The notes: a model not told the origin generated them from the letters alone. DNA of 64,000 nt from Hyphomicrobium methylovorum (GCF_013626205.1 NZ_QHJE01000001.1:1488001-1552000), one strand, 5' to 3'; shown: positions 1 through 8,230, counted from the stretch's first letter. Program-made: numbers and translations.

Positions 1-564
1 AATATTCTGTCCCGACGTATCAATCCGGCAGAGCGTGCGAGCAGCGTTTTGTTTGCCGACGCGGCTGGCGCCGTTCTCCTCGCGCCCAGCGAGCGGGACG
101 ACGCTGGTGTGATCGGCGCGCATCTTGCGGCCGCAGGTGCGCACTATGATCTGATAAAAATTCCAGGTGGAGGAAGCCGCAAACCGTTCGGCGCCGATTT
201 CGATCCCGCCGAGGCGCTGATGGCCATGCCTGACGGCCAATCGGTCTATACGAAGGCCGTCGCAATGATGGCGACTGCGGCGACGACCGCGCTCGGCAAG
301 GCGCGCGTTGACGTCTCAGACGTCAACCATTTTATTCCGCATCAGGCCAACGCACGTCTGATGGCGACTGTCGCGCATCAGATTGGCGTTCGGCCGGACG
401 TGATGCGTTCGACCGTCGATCAATTCGGCAACAGCTCTGCTGCGACCATTCCTTTCACGATGTCGATGGCTGCCGAAAAAACTCCAAACGCGCGCGGCGA
501 TATCATCCTTATGACCGCGGCGGGTGCAGGCCTCTCCGGCGGCGGCGCTGTTTTTCGCTCGTAG
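1..564 (+). CDS. 3-oxoacyl-ACP synthase III-like protein, C-terminal part (5' end outside window)
   Basis: The reading frame is open from the first base, so the gene starts upstream. The visible 187 residues are the C-terminal half of a KASIII/FabH-type thiolase-fold enzyme, which condenses an acyl-CoA starter with malonyl-ACP. The family's catalytic His is seen in IPHQAN and the catalytic Asn in FGNSSAA; the Gly-rich end AGAGLSGGGAVF is also typical. The active-site Cys would lie in the missing half. It may be the housekeeping FabH or a specialised KASIII-like enzyme; fatty-acid genes are not visible next to it, so no symbol is given. It ends at TAG 562-564. Confidence 0.85.
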   Translation, partial: NILSRRINPAERASSVLFADAAGAVLLAPSERDDAGVIGAHLAAAGAHYDLIKIPGGGSRKPFGADFDPAEALMAMPDGQSVYTKAVAMMATAATTALGKARVDVSDVNHFIPHQANARLMATVAHQIGVRPDVMRSTVDQFGNSSAATIPFTMSMAAEKTPNARGDIILMTAAGAGLSGGGAVFRS

Positions 565-609
565 GCAAACCCTACGCGATCCGTCGCAAACGCATACATA
601 ACTTTAATC

Positions 610-638
610 TTGACTTGAGTAGTCTAGATTAGCTTAAT
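610..638 (+). promoter_or_regulatory. Candidate sigma-70-type promoter upstream of the heme region
   Basis: TTGACT (610-615), a 17-base spacer and CTTAAT (633-638) lie about 50 bases before the start at 690. The spacer is AT-rich and holds the palindrome TCTAGA. The same TTGAC plus 17-base spacing is seen ahead of the heme monooxygenase leader and the receptor, which supports a shared promoter type. The -10 match is only moderate. Confidence 0.4.
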
Positions 639-689
639 GTCCTCGTGCCATTTGCGAGGCCTTGAACCTCGATACATTGGAGAGACACG

Positions 690-872
690 ATGAAGCGTTC
701 ACACCTTGAGGGTGAGCGAGCCGATGCGCGCGATTTGTCGAGCACCGCTTTGACTGCAACATTGTTTGCGGCTTCCGCAGGTATGATCTGGGACTTGGCA
801 ACGGGCCATGCTTCCGCTTTCGATCGCATCCTTTCAAATCTTTCCGATAGCGAAACACCGAACTCACGTTGA
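690..872 (+). CDS. Small hypothetical protein (60 aa)
   Basis: The ATG has a good Shine-Dalgarno sequence (GGAGAG about 6 bases upstream) and sits just after a candidate promoter. The protein is hydrophilic at both ends with a hydrophobic or amphipathic stretch near residues 19-37. I do not recognise a family. It is the first gene of a same-strand run leading to hemP and hmuTUV, so a role linked to heme or iron is possible, but this rests on position only. Confidence 0.45.
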   Translation: MKRSHLEGERADARDLSSTALTATLFAASAGMIWDLATGHASAFDRILSNLSDSETPNSR

Positions 873-950
873 GCGTGAGTTCAAAGCGCAATTGCGCGCG
901 CCTTGCGCATATTTCAATCAATCATCCCCATGCTGACGGAGAGTGACGAT

Positions 951-1520
951 ATGGGTGACAGCAAATCGAAAACGCCGAAATCGGATTGCTCAGGCGGAAA
1001 AGACGAACCCGTTTGCGCCGGACAAGCGCTCGGCTTTCCACTCCGCCGCACGCTTGGCTTCTCTCCTATTGAGAATGTCACGCTCGATGTTTTCCGGTGC
1101 GTTTGCGACGTCTACTCCTCCGGCTCGACCCAGCCGTGGGAAATCGCGATGAAGGCCGCTGAAGAGCATCTTGGCGATGTCGAAGGTCCAGTTCTTGTGG
1201 GCCACGTGACGGCGCTGCTGCGCGCGCTGAGGCGCGAACGGGCGCTTGGATTTTCCTATCTCAGCATCGGCTGCCATCATATCTCGCCGGACGAACTGGC
1301 CGTGACTGCCGTTCTGAAATCGGTCCATCTTAAAGATCAGGCCGCATTTGAACGCGGAATTGCTTTGATTCTCGATAACGGAAAGCGTTCCGAGAGAACA
1401 CGTTCCGCCGTGCGCGCGCTTGCCGCGCATCAGTCGCGTCATAGATTGCATTCCCCTGCGTCCATGCGCGGCGCGACAGACTTCGAGACCCAATCCGTTC
1501 AAGCTACGTATCTGCACTGA
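951..1520 (+). CDS. Hypothetical protein with N-terminal cysteines, next to hemP
   Basis: The 189-residue frame can begin at TTG 903, ATG 930 or ATG 951; 951 is chosen because GGAGAG lies 7 bases before it. No family is recognised. Visible features are two cysteines near the N-terminus (SDCSGG and PVCAG), an RCVCDVY motif, a GCHH motif and a basic, Arg/His-rich C-terminal third. The middle is predicted largely helical. Its placement between a small ORF and hemP in the same orientation suggests it belongs with heme uptake. The Cys/His residues could bind heme or metal, but that is a guess. Confidence 0.65.
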   Translation: MGDSKSKTPKSDCSGGKDEPVCAGQALGFPLRRTLGFSPIENVTLDVFRCVCDVYSSGSTQPWEIAMKAAEEHLGDVEGPVLVGHVTALLRALRRERALGFSYLSIGCHHISPDELAVTAVLKSVHLKDQAAFERGIALILDNGKRSERTRSAVRALAAHQSRHRLHSPASMRGATDFETQSVQATYLH

Positions 1521-1581
1521 GGCCCGTCACGGTTGTGGACCATAAAGTTCGACTACGCTTACGGACGTTGACGTAACTTCG

Positions 1582-1803
1582 ATGTCAAACAAGACCAATC
1601 CGAATTTGGCATCACCCGGCAGTGCAAGCGCGGAAGCTGATCCCAAAACCGCATCGCCGATAGGCACTTCTATTGGCGGCGCAAAACCGCGGTATCGCGT
1701 GACTGACCTCATGCAGGGGCAGCGCGAAATCATTCTTGATCATCGTGGACAAGAATATCACTTGCGCATTACCGCAACTGGCAAACTAATCCTAACCAAG
1801 TAA
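1582..1803 (+). CDS. hemP: Hemin uptake protein HemP/HmuP
   Basis: The 73-residue protein ends in the family signature: a LMQGQREIILDH stretch, then YHLRIT and a terminal GKLILTK. HemP/HmuP proteins are small factors coded with bacterial heme uptake genes; in rhizobia HmuP is known as an activator needed for heme receptor expression. The N-terminal half is disordered and Ser/Ala/Pro-rich. It lies 25 bases upstream of hmuT in the same direction, so co-transcription is likely. The Shine-Dalgarno is weak. If it acts as in rhizobia, its target would be the receptor at 9624-11894 or the leader at 4719-5016. Confidence 0.9.
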   Translation: MSNKTNPNLASPGSASAEADPKTASPIGTSIGGAKPRYRVTDLMQGQREIILDHRGQEYHLRITATGKLILTK

Positions 1804-1828
1804 CGTTCTATCGAAGGGCTGAAATCGT

Positions 1829-2755
1829 ATGAACGGCGCGACACGACATATAGCGGCGGCGGCAATTACACTGGCGACCGCTTTTTCTTCGGCCTTATTT
1901 ATGCCTGCCCTGGCGGACGATGCGCAGCCGAAAGCGGCGCAGGATGCAAACCCTCGTATTCTTTCGCTCGGTGGCGACGTAACGGAAATTCTCTATGATC
2001 TCGGCCAAGCCGACAAAGTGGTGGCGGTGGACTCGACAAGTCAATTTCCGGCGCAGGCTCTGAAGGACAAAAAGAACGTCGGCTATCTGCGCGCGCTTTC
2101 CGCTGAGGGCGTACTGTCGATCAATCCGAATGTCATCGTTGCTTCGGAACAGGCCGGACCACCCGAGGTCGTCAAGGCGCTCAAGAGCACGAATATTCGC
2201 TACGTCGAGATCGACGACAATCCGAGCGCGGATGGCGTGCCAGCCAAGGTTCGTTCGATTGGCGATGTGGTTGGTGCGCGCGACGCGGCGGAAGCACTCG
2301 CCACCAAAATTCAAACGGAATTTGATGCGCTTGCGAGCGACCGGAAGACGCTCGGCAAGCATAAGCGCGTCCTGTTCGTTCTGTCGGTGCAGAACGGACG
2401 CGCCGTCGTTGGCGGCGGTGGAACGAGCGCAGATGCCATTTTGCAGCTCGCTGGTGCAGACAACGCAGCTGCGAAGATCTCCGGCTTCAAACCCGTAAGC
2501 GACGAGCAGCTTGCTGAGTTCGCTCCGGATGCGCTGGTCATCATGCGGCGCGGGGAAGCCAGCCGACACGGCGCTGAGCAGGCACGTAGCCTCGCCGGGC
2601 TGAGCGGCACGCCTGCGTCGAAGGAAGAGAACCTGATCGAGATGGATGGCCTTTATCTGTTAGGCTTCGGTCCCCGTGCGCCGGCGGCAGCGCGCGATTT
2701 AATGCAAAAGCTCTATCCGCAAATGGCGAACGCAACGCAGTCATCCAAACCGTGA
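1829..2755 (+). CDS. hmuT: Periplasmic heme-binding protein HmuT
   Basis: A 308-residue type III substrate-binding protein of a heme ABC importer. A signal peptide is visible (hydrophobic 8-25, cleavage likely after ALA at 27-29). The mature part opens with RILSLGGDVTEILYDLG, the usual start of the BtuF/HmuT fold, and contains SVQNGRAVVGGGGTSADAIL. It delivers heme from the periplasm to the HmuU/HmuV permease. The stop TGA overlaps the GTG start of hmuU by four bases, indicating translational coupling. Substrate could in principle be a corrinoid or siderophore, but the hemP/hutX context favours heme. Confidence 0.92.
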   Translation: MNGATRHIAAAAITLATAFSSALFMPALADDAQPKAAQDANPRILSLGGDVTEILYDLGQADKVVAVDSTSQFPAQALKDKKNVGYLRALSAEGVLSINPNVIVASEQAGPPEVVKALKSTNIRYVEIDDNPSADGVPAKVRSIGDVVGARDAAEALATKIQTEFDALASDRKTLGKHKRVLFVLSVQNGRAVVGGGGTSADAILQLAGADNAAAKISGFKPVSDEQLAEFAPDALVIMRRGEASRHGAEQARSLAGLSGTPASKEENLIEMDGLYLLGFGPRAPAAARDLMQKLYPQMANATQSSKP

Positions 2756-3834
2756 CGACGACAGAGCAGACTTTCGGAACGCACGCCAGAATCATCGGGA
2801 TGCGCGGCACCATCTTTGCCGCCCTCGGTGTTCTTCTTCTTTGTGCCATCACACTCTCGCTCGCGATAGGCCCGACGGGAATTTCCTTGCAAGCGTTGCC
2901 GCGCGCGATCTCAGCATCTTTAGGCTGGGTCGATGATCCGGCGGCAGCGCGCGATCGACTCGTGTTGATCGATCTTCGATTGCCGCGGACGCTTCTTGCG
3001 GGCTTCGTTGGCGCCGCACTGGCAGTATCCGGTGCGATGATGCAGGGCATGTTCCGCAACCCTCTCGCTGATCCGGGTCTCATCGGCGTTTCTTCCGGCG
3101 CAGCGCTGGCAGCCGTCGCGACGATTGCTTTCAGTCACGGCGTTGCCGCCAACTTCATTCAGCCTTTGGGTATCTACGCTCTACCAATCGCTGCGTTTAC
3201 CGGCGGCCTTATTACGACGCTGACGCTGGTTGCCATTTCCTCGCGGCGCGGACATCTCGCAATTGGAACATTGCTGCTTGCAGGCATTGCGCTTGGAGCT
3301 CTGGCGGGCGCAATTACCGGCTTTATCTCTTACTCAAGCGACGATCGCGAACTTCGTGATCTGACGCTTTGGATGATGGGTAGTCTCTCGGGCGCGAGTT
3401 GGCCTAAAGTGGGAGCGATCCTGCCTTTCGCCGTCGTTCTGGCAATTTTTGTCCCGCGGCTGATGCGCGAGCTTAACGGATTTCTGCTTGGCGAGGTTGA
3501 GGCCATGCATCTCGGCGTCGACACCGAAAAGACGAAAAAGCTTGCCGTCGTGATGACGGCGGCCGGCGTTGGCGCTGCCGTTGCCGTAGCGGGCGTTATT
3601 GGATTTGTCGGCCTCGTCGTGCCGCATGTCATGCGCCTCATCGGCGGGCCGGATCATCGCATTGTTCTTCCCGGCAGCGCGCTTCTCGGCGCCGTTCTCG
3701 TGATCTTTGCGGACATCGTTGCGCGGATGGCCGTCAGCCCTGCCGAAATGCCGGTCGGTATCGTGCTCGCAGCGATCGGCGCACCGGTGTTTCTGCATCT
3801 CGTTCTTCGCCGCGGCATGGGAGGCTGGGAGTAG
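2752..3834 (+). CDS. hmuU: Heme ABC transporter permease HmuU
   Basis: A 360-residue FecCD-family inner-membrane permease with about ten hydrophobic segments. Family features are seen: DLRLPRTLLAGFVGAALAVSG near 73-93, NPLADPGLIGVSSGA after it, and GFVGLVVPHVMRLIGG in the C-terminal half, which contacts the ATPase. The GTG at 2752 overlaps the hmuT stop (GTGA); an alternative start is ATG 2800. It forms the channel through which HmuT-bound heme enters the cytoplasm, powered by HmuV, whose ATG lies two bases after the stop. Confidence 0.92.
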   Translation: MTTTEQTFGTHARIIGMRGTIFAALGVLLLCAITLSLAIGPTGISLQALPRAISASLGWVDDPAAARDRLVLIDLRLPRTLLAGFVGAALAVSGAMMQGMFRNPLADPGLIGVSSGAALAAVATIAFSHGVAANFIQPLGIYALPIAAFTGGLITTLTLVAISSRRGHLAIGTLLLAGIALGALAGAITGFISYSSDDRELRDLTLWMMGSLSGASWPKVGAILPFAVVLAIFVPRLMRELNGFLLGEVEAMHLGVDTEKTKKLAVVMTAAGVGAAVAVAGVIGFVGLVVPHVMRLIGGPDHRIVLPGSALLGAVLVIFADIVARMAVSPAEMPVGIVLAAIGAPVFLHLVLRRGMGGWE

Positions 3835-3836
3835 CC

Positions 3837-4661
3837 ATGCTCGAAGCGAGACACGTGACCGTCACACGCGGCGACAAAAAACTTCTCGATCAGATTTCCT
3901 TGGAAATCGTTCCCGGAAAACTAACGGCCGTCGTTGGGCCAAACGGGGCTGGAAAATCGACCCTGCTGCGCGTTCTCACCGGCGAAATCAAACCGACCGA
4001 TGGCACGGCGACATTGGACGGCACAAACCTTAGCGATTTTGCGGCCGCTCAGCTCGCGGCGCGGCGCGCGGTCGTCTCGCAATCGACGACGCTGGCTTTT
4101 TCGTTCACGGTTTTAGAAGTCGTGATGCTCGGCGCAACGGTGCCCGCGTTCGGCATTTCCGATCCCGCAGCGCAAGTGGCCGCGCGTGAGGCGTTAGAAG
4201 CTGTCGGGATGGCGAAATTCGAATCCCGACCACTGCCACAACTTTCGGGCGGCGAGCGCCAGCGCGTGCACATAGCGCGTGCGCTGTGTCAGCTTCAGAT
4301 GGCGCCGCGTACCGATGACCGCCCTTTGGCTCTTCTGCTAGACGAGCCAACAGCAAGCCTCGATCTGAAGTATCAGCGGAATATGCTGAAGGTCATCCGA
4401 AGTCAGGCCCAGAGTGGCAGGGCCGTGTTCCTCGTCATTCACGATCTCAATCTTGCGGCCGCGTTTGCCGACGAGATCGTTTTGATGTGCGAGGGTCGAA
4501 TTGCAGCGCGCGGGCGACCCAATGATATTCTGAATGAATCGACCCTCAGCGACGTGTACGGGTGTCGCCTGTGCGTCATCAAACCAGACGGCGCGAGCCA
4601 CCCGATCGTCCTTCCGATTTCAATCGATGGAAGCGACGCGGTGACGATCGCAGCGGAATGA
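3837..4661 (+). CDS. hmuV: Heme ABC transporter ATP-binding protein HmuV
   Basis: A 274-residue ABC ATPase with a complete set of motifs: Walker A GPNGAGKST (34-42), signature LSGGE (136-140), Walker B LALLLDEP (164-171) and the switch His in VIHDLN. It is the cytoplasmic motor of HmuTUV. The segment MAPRTDDRPL before Walker B is the short insertion usual in HmuV proteins. It starts two bases after hmuU and is the last gene before a 355-base leader region, so hmuTUV form a tight unit with hemP. Confidence 0.94.
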   Translation: MLEARHVTVTRGDKKLLDQISLEIVPGKLTAVVGPNGAGKSTLLRVLTGEIKPTDGTATLDGTNLSDFAAAQLAARRAVVSQSTTLAFSFTVLEVVMLGATVPAFGISDPAAQVAAREALEAVGMAKFESRPLPQLSGGERQRVHIARALCQLQMAPRTDDRPLALLLDEPTASLDLKYQRNMLKVIRSQAQSGRAVFLVIHDLNLAAAFADEIVLMCEGRIAARGRPNDILNESTLSDVYGCRLCVIKPDGASHPIVLPISIDGSDAVTIAAE

Positions 4662-4689
4662 AATTGTTAAAATAGCGCATCGCATTAAC

Positions 4690-4718
4690 TTGACGATGTT
4701 CGTAAAGAACAATACGTT
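4690..4718 (+). promoter_or_regulatory. Candidate promoter with an internal GTTC-N5-GAAC repeat
   Basis: TTGACG (4690-4695), 17-base spacer and TACGTT (4713-4718), starting 28 bases after hmuV. The spacer contains the inverted repeat GTTC (4698-4701) and GAAC (4707-4710), well placed for a repressor or activator; an iron regulator is an inference. A transcript from here would start near 4725 and carry the leader described in the next entries. Confidence 0.45.
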
Positions 4719-4895
4719 TTGGGCACAACAGGTATGCTCCTTGCCGTCGCGATGAACTTGCGACAGCGTTCATGTCAGCCAAGCCGACGAACACTCGTTG
4801 TTCGCGCTAGCCAGCCAAAACAATCTGCCCCTACTCAAGGCCAGACTCTCTTGGTCAACCGGACACGATGGTCACATACCCGTATTGGAGTTACG

Positions 4896-4916
4896 ATGCG
4901 TCCTCGAGCTAACTGA
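4896..4916 (+). CDS. Possible 6-codon leader peptide (MRPRAN)
   Basis: ATG 4896 follows GGAG (4887-4890) at an ideal 5-base distance and is read for six codons before TGA 4914-4916. It lies 31 bases before an intrinsic terminator and about 100 bases before the heme monooxygenase start. A very short, well-translated ORF ahead of a terminator is the classic layout of translation-coupled attenuation. It contains two Arg and one Pro codon but no long run of one amino acid. Whether it is translated is unproven. Confidence 0.4.
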   Translation: MRPRAN

Positions 4917-4947
4917 CTTTCCCGTCTCGTCGCTCTTGAACACATCG

Positions 4948-5001
4948 GCAGCGGATCGGATTGCTTATAACCCCAGCCACCGATCCGCTGCTTTTTTCTT
5001 T
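4948..5001 (+). terminator. Intrinsic terminator in the leader of the heme monooxygenase gene
   Basis: A perfect 12-base-pair stem (4948-4959 with 4980-4991, arm GCAGCGGATCGG), a 20-base loop and a T-rich tail (TTTTTTCTTT from 4992). It ends about 25 bases before the ATG at 5017, so it lies inside the leader of that gene and not only behind hmuV. It may end hmuV messages, end a small RNA, or act as an attenuator. Confidence 0.85.
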
Positions 5002-5016
5002 CAACGTCGGAGATAC

Positions 5017-5370
5017 ATGACCATGTTTATCGCAATGAATCGCTTCAAGGTGGCAATCGGCTCGGAGAAGGAGTTCGAGCAGGTCTGGTTCACGCGTGAG
5101 ATCAATCTTCACAAAGAGCCCGGCTTTATTTCCTTCCAGATGCTGCGCGGTCCCGTGCGCGACGATCATGTGCTGTATTCCTCGCACACGCTTTGGAACT
5201 CGGTCGCTGACTTTGAGGCTTGGACGAAGTCTGAATCATTCCGCAAATCGCACTCGGGCGCGGGATCGTCGAAGAAGCTGACCCTCGGTCATCCGGAATT
5301 CGAAGGCTTTGAAGTGATTCAGGACGTCCAGAGCGACGGCACTGCCCGGATCCTTGACGCGGCCGAGTAA
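5017..5370 (+). CDS. IsdG/HmuQ-like heme-degrading monooxygenase (antibiotic biosynthesis monooxygenase fold)
   Basis: The 117-residue protein from ATG 5017 (GGAGA 4-5 bases upstream) has the dimeric ABM fold pattern: MFIAMNRFKVAIGSEKEFEQ at the start, then PGFISFQMLRGP and YSSHTLWNSVADFEAWTKSE. The short form and the context match IsdG/HmuQ/HmuD enzymes, which open heme and release iron in the cytoplasm. The expected catalytic trio (Asn, Trp, His) can be matched to N7, the W of the ADFEAW motif and the H of SHSGAG. Initiation further upstream at 4798 would read through the terminator stem and is rejected. hutX follows 52 bases later. Confidence 0.85.
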   Translation: MTMFIAMNRFKVAIGSEKEFEQVWFTREINLHKEPGFISFQMLRGPVRDDHVLYSSHTLWNSVADFEAWTKSESFRKSHSGAGSSKKLTLGHPEFEGFEVIQDVQSDGTARILDAAE

Positions 5371-5422
5371 GTCCTCGGTTCGCAAGCCTCTCGTTTCGCG
5401 CATTTCTCATAAGGATTTCACG

Positions 5423-5956
5423 ATGTCCGATGTTTCGACGGCGAGCCCAACGGCCGAGCGTCCCTCTCTTGTTGAGCGGATGGCGGGTAACGCCGATGGA
5501 ATCCTTGAGAAGATTGCGGCCGAGTATGGCGTTAGCACACTCGACGCCGTGAAGGCGTTGCCGGAGCAATTTCGCACCATCGTGCCGGGCGCGGCATTCG
5601 AGAAGATTCTCGCCGCGCTCGTCGCATGGGGCCCCGTTGTCTTCATCGTGCATACGCCTGACATCGTGCTGGAGTGCGAGGGGCCGATCCCGCCTGGCAC
5701 CTATGGGCGCGGGTATTTCAATCTGCATGGCGACAGCCCTATCGGCGGTCACATACGGGCAGAAAACTGCGAGACGATTGTTTTCGTGGCGCGGCCGTTC
5801 ATGGGCCGGGAGTCGCTTTCGCTTCAGTTCTTCAACGGAGCTGGCGAAGCGATGTTCAAGGTCTTCGTCCGCCGTGACGATAAGCGCGATCTCATTGCTG
5901 AGCAGGTGGCGCTCTACAATGACTTGCGGAAGAGCTACAAAAACGGCTCGGCCTGA
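5423..5956 (+). CDS. hutX: Heme utilization cytosolic carrier HutX
   Basis: A 177-residue member of the HutX/HuvX family: cytoplasmic proteins that bind heme and pass it to a degrading enzyme. Typical segments are VMxxLP-like DAVKALPEQFRTIVPG, VVFIVHTPDIVLECEGPIPPG and GYFNLHGDSPIGGHI, followed by FMGRESLSLQFFNGAGEAMFKVFV. ATG 5423 is preceded by AAGGA 8 bases away. It lies directly after the heme monooxygenase, fitting a carrier-enzyme pair. The gene ends at a hairpin shared with the convergent histidine kinase gene. Confidence 0.92.
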   Translation: MSDVSTASPTAERPSLVERMAGNADGILEKIAAEYGVSTLDAVKALPEQFRTIVPGAAFEKILAALVAWGPVVFIVHTPDIVLECEGPIPPGTYGRGYFNLHGDSPIGGHIRAENCETIVFVARPFMGRESLSLQFFNGAGEAMFKVFVRRDDKRDLIAEQVALYNDLRKSYKNGSA

Positions 5957-5970
5957 GATACCTCAGGCCG
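5949..5970. terminator. Hairpin between convergent hutX and sensor kinase genes
   Basis: CGGCCTGA (5949-5956) pairs with TCAGGCCG (5963-5970) around a 6-base loop, starting inside the last codons of hutX. There is no T-tract on either side, so it may be a Rho-assisted or mRNA-stabilising hairpin instead of a classical terminator. Confidence 0.4.
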
Positions 5971-5986
5971 GCTTCCGTCCGCATCG

Positions 5987-7357
5987 CTATGACGCGATCG
6001 GAAAACTCACCTTTACGCGCAGCCCGGGATTGTTGTCGCCGAGAGTGATCTTCGCGCCGTGTAGTTCTGCGATCGCAGCGACAAGGCTCAGACCCAGTCC
6101 GCTTCCATCGGTAGAACGGGCATGCTCCAAGCGATAGAGGCGCCGGAAGACATTCTCGCGTTCCGATGACGGAATGCCCGGACCCGTATCGACAATCTCG
6201 ACGTCATAGCTTTCGGCCGTACGCTCCAAGCGAATGGCGATCTTCGTTCCGACCGGGCAATGTCGAATGGCGTTCTCGACGAGGTTGGCGAAAAGCTGAA
6301 CGAGCAGTTCGTAATCGCCACGGATCTCGGCGGCTTCTCCGAGACTTTCCGTCAGACTCAGATCCTGCCCTGCGTCTTCGGCGACAATGTCGTAGACATC
6401 GCGGACTTCGGCGAGCAGGCCCCGCAGTTCAACCGATACAAACCGATCCTTGCGAGCACCGGCTTCGATCTGTGTGATCCGCAACAATGCGTCGAATGTT
6501 CCGGTAATTGAATCGATGTCCAGCAGCGCGCTTTCAAGGTCCACGCGAACCTGCTCAGGGTTCTCGGTCTTTCTAAGCGCGTCGTCGAGGCGCTGCCGCA
6601 ACCGGCCAAGTGGCTTTTTCAGATCGTGTGCGATGTCCGAAGAGGACTGATTGACGTTCTCAATGAGCCTCTGCAGATTGCCGAGCATGCCGTTGACTTG
6701 AACAGCTACCTGATCGATGTCGTCGTGAAATCCCGATATCGGTACGCGCGTTGCGATCTGTCCTTGAGATACGCGCGCCAACGTCTGCGCGAACGCATCG
6801 ATGCGTTGTTGCGTCTGGCGTGCGAAGTATATCGCAGACAGCACCAAAGCGACGGCCGTGGCCAACAGGCCGAAAGCCAGAAGTTTCAGCAGAAACGACT
6901 TCATCTGCTTCACTTCGCTGTTGTCGCTTCCGACCAGAAGCCGCCCCTTGCTGAGCGGCCTCCAGATCGCAAGGAACTCGTCCGTCGGGTCGCCACGGTC
7001 GAGCGAGAAGTTGAGATCTGAACGCTGGAGCGTCATCCAATGATCGGAATTCGGCACGCCGCGGACATTGCCTGCGAGGAACGTCCCGTTCTCATCGACA
7101 AGTTCGACAATGAAATCCGGATCGCGAATTGAGACGCTTTCTTCGCCGACGACGGCCACGAGGTCGTCGAACGTTCGCTCGCCGTCGAGCACGGTCAATG
7201 TATCGATGTTGGAACGAACCCGATCACGGATATCGCTTACGAGGCGGGCACTCGCGACCAAATATATGACCGTGAAAAGAACGAGGACTGTCGTGAGGAA
7301 GAACAGAGAGAACGTTGCGGCCAAACGGATCGGCGTGCGCTTGAGAAGATCGCGCAC
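5987..7357 (-). CDS. Sensor histidine kinase with HAMP domain
   Basis: A 456-residue membrane kinase: transmembrane segments near 12-38 and 154-178 enclosing a periplasmic sensor of about 115 residues, a HAMP region after the second, the phospho-acceptor His244 in DIAHDLKKPLG, the N-box NLVENAIRHC near 359-367, DTGPGIP and GSGLGLSLV. It should autophosphorylate and pass the phosphate to the regulator just upstream. ATG 7357 lies two bases after the regulator's stop, so the two are coupled. The signal is not known; the setting between TonB and hutX suggests heme, iron or envelope sensing, which is inference. Confidence 0.93.
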   Translation of the reverse strand: MRDLLKRTPIRLAATFSLFFLTTVLVLFTVIYLVASARLVSDIRDRVRSNIDTLTVLDGERTFDDLVAVVGEESVSIRDPDFIVELVDENGTFLAGNVRGVPNSDHWMTLQRSDLNFSLDRGDPTDEFLAIWRPLSKGRLLVGSDNSEVKQMKSFLLKLLAFGLLATAVALVLSAIYFARQTQQRIDAFAQTLARVSQGQIATRVPISGFHDDIDQVAVQVNGMLGNLQRLIENVNQSSSDIAHDLKKPLGRLRQRLDDALRKTENPEQVRVDLESALLDIDSITGTFDALLRITQIEAGARKDRFVSVELRGLLAEVRDVYDIVAEDAGQDLSLTESLGEAAEIRGDYELLVQLFANLVENAIRHCPVGTKIAIRLERTAESYDVEIVDTGPGIPSSERENVFRRLYRLEHARSTDGSGLGLSLVAAIAELHGAKITLGDNNPGLRVKVSFPIAS

Positions 7358-7359
7358 TG

Positions 7360-8037
7360 TTATGCCTCGTCGTTGATCGTGTAACCGCTGCCGCGGATCG
7401 TATGGATCAGCTCCTTGCCATACGGCTTATCGATTTTCGTGCGCAGGCGCGAAATGTGCGTTTCGACGACGCTCGTTCTTGGATCGAAATGAAAGCTCCA
7501 AACTCGCTCGAGCAACATCGTGCGCGTGACGACGCGACCGCGATTTCGCATCAAGACTTCGAGCAAACGGAACTCGCGTGGCTGCAGATCGATCGTATCG
7601 CCAGCACGAGTGACTTTGCGGCTGACAAGATCAACTTCCAGGTCACCGACCTTCAGCCGCGTGTCCTCGCCCTTGCTGTGTGGACGACGAACGAGTGCGT
7701 TGACGCGCGCCAGGAGTTCGGAGAACGCAAAAGGCTTTATGAGATAGTCGTCGCCGCCTGCGTCCAGACCTTCAACGCGGTCATCAACGCCACCCAGCGC
7801 CGTCAAAAACAGGACGGGGACACGACGTCCGGCGCCGCGAATGGCCTTTATGATCGCGAGCCCATCAAGACCTGGCAGCATGCGATCGAGGATGACGACA
7901 TCGTAATCCTCGTTTAGCACCTGCGCGACAGCATCGCGCCCATCAGACAAATGATCGACGTGATGTCCTTCCTCCTCAAGGCCTTTGGAAACGTACGAGG
8001 CGGTATTGGCATCGTCTTCAAGCAGGAGGATTCTCAT
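7360..8037 (-). CDS. OmpR-family response regulator
   Basis: 225 residues: receiver domain 1-120 with acidic D8/D9, phosphorylation site D51 (VVILDRMLPG), switch Thr in FLTALGG and Lys101 in YLIKPF; then a winged-helix DNA-binding domain (LQPREFRLLEVLMRNRGRVV and VETHISRLRTKID). It is the partner of the histidine kinase encoded immediately downstream. The two genes are transcribed in the same direction as tonB and the heme receptor, with 193 bases between tonB and this gene, so it may have its own promoter. Confidence 0.94.
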   Translation of the reverse strand: MRILLLEDDANTASYVSKGLEEEGHHVDHLSDGRDAVAQVLNEDYDVVILDRMLPGLDGLAIIKAIRGAGRRVPVLFLTALGGVDDRVEGLDAGGDDYLIKPFAFSELLARVNALVRRPHSKGEDTRLKVGDLEVDLVSRKVTRAGDTIDLQPREFRLLEVLMRNRGRVVTRTMLLERVWSFHFDPRTSVVETHISRLRTKIDKPYGKELIHTIRGSGYTINDEA

Positions 8038-8230
8038 GGCGCACCGACCGTAAATCCTATGGCCGAACCTGACGGCCGGACCGGCGGATTATAGGAACGC
8101 TGCATCCTGTGCAAAGGAATTCGTTCGTCGCGGTTACGGGCCGCAGCGCCAAAGGCCTTGCCGCGGACGCTGCCCCCACGGCAAGTGAGGCTATTTCTGG
8201 TTTCGAAGTGCGGCCGCCGACGCGGCTCGC

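Noticed and set aside
4798-5016. Longer N-terminus for the heme monooxygenase starting at 4798
   Set aside because: It would translate through the short leader ORF region and the terminator stem; ATG 5017 has a good ribosome site and matches the family start.
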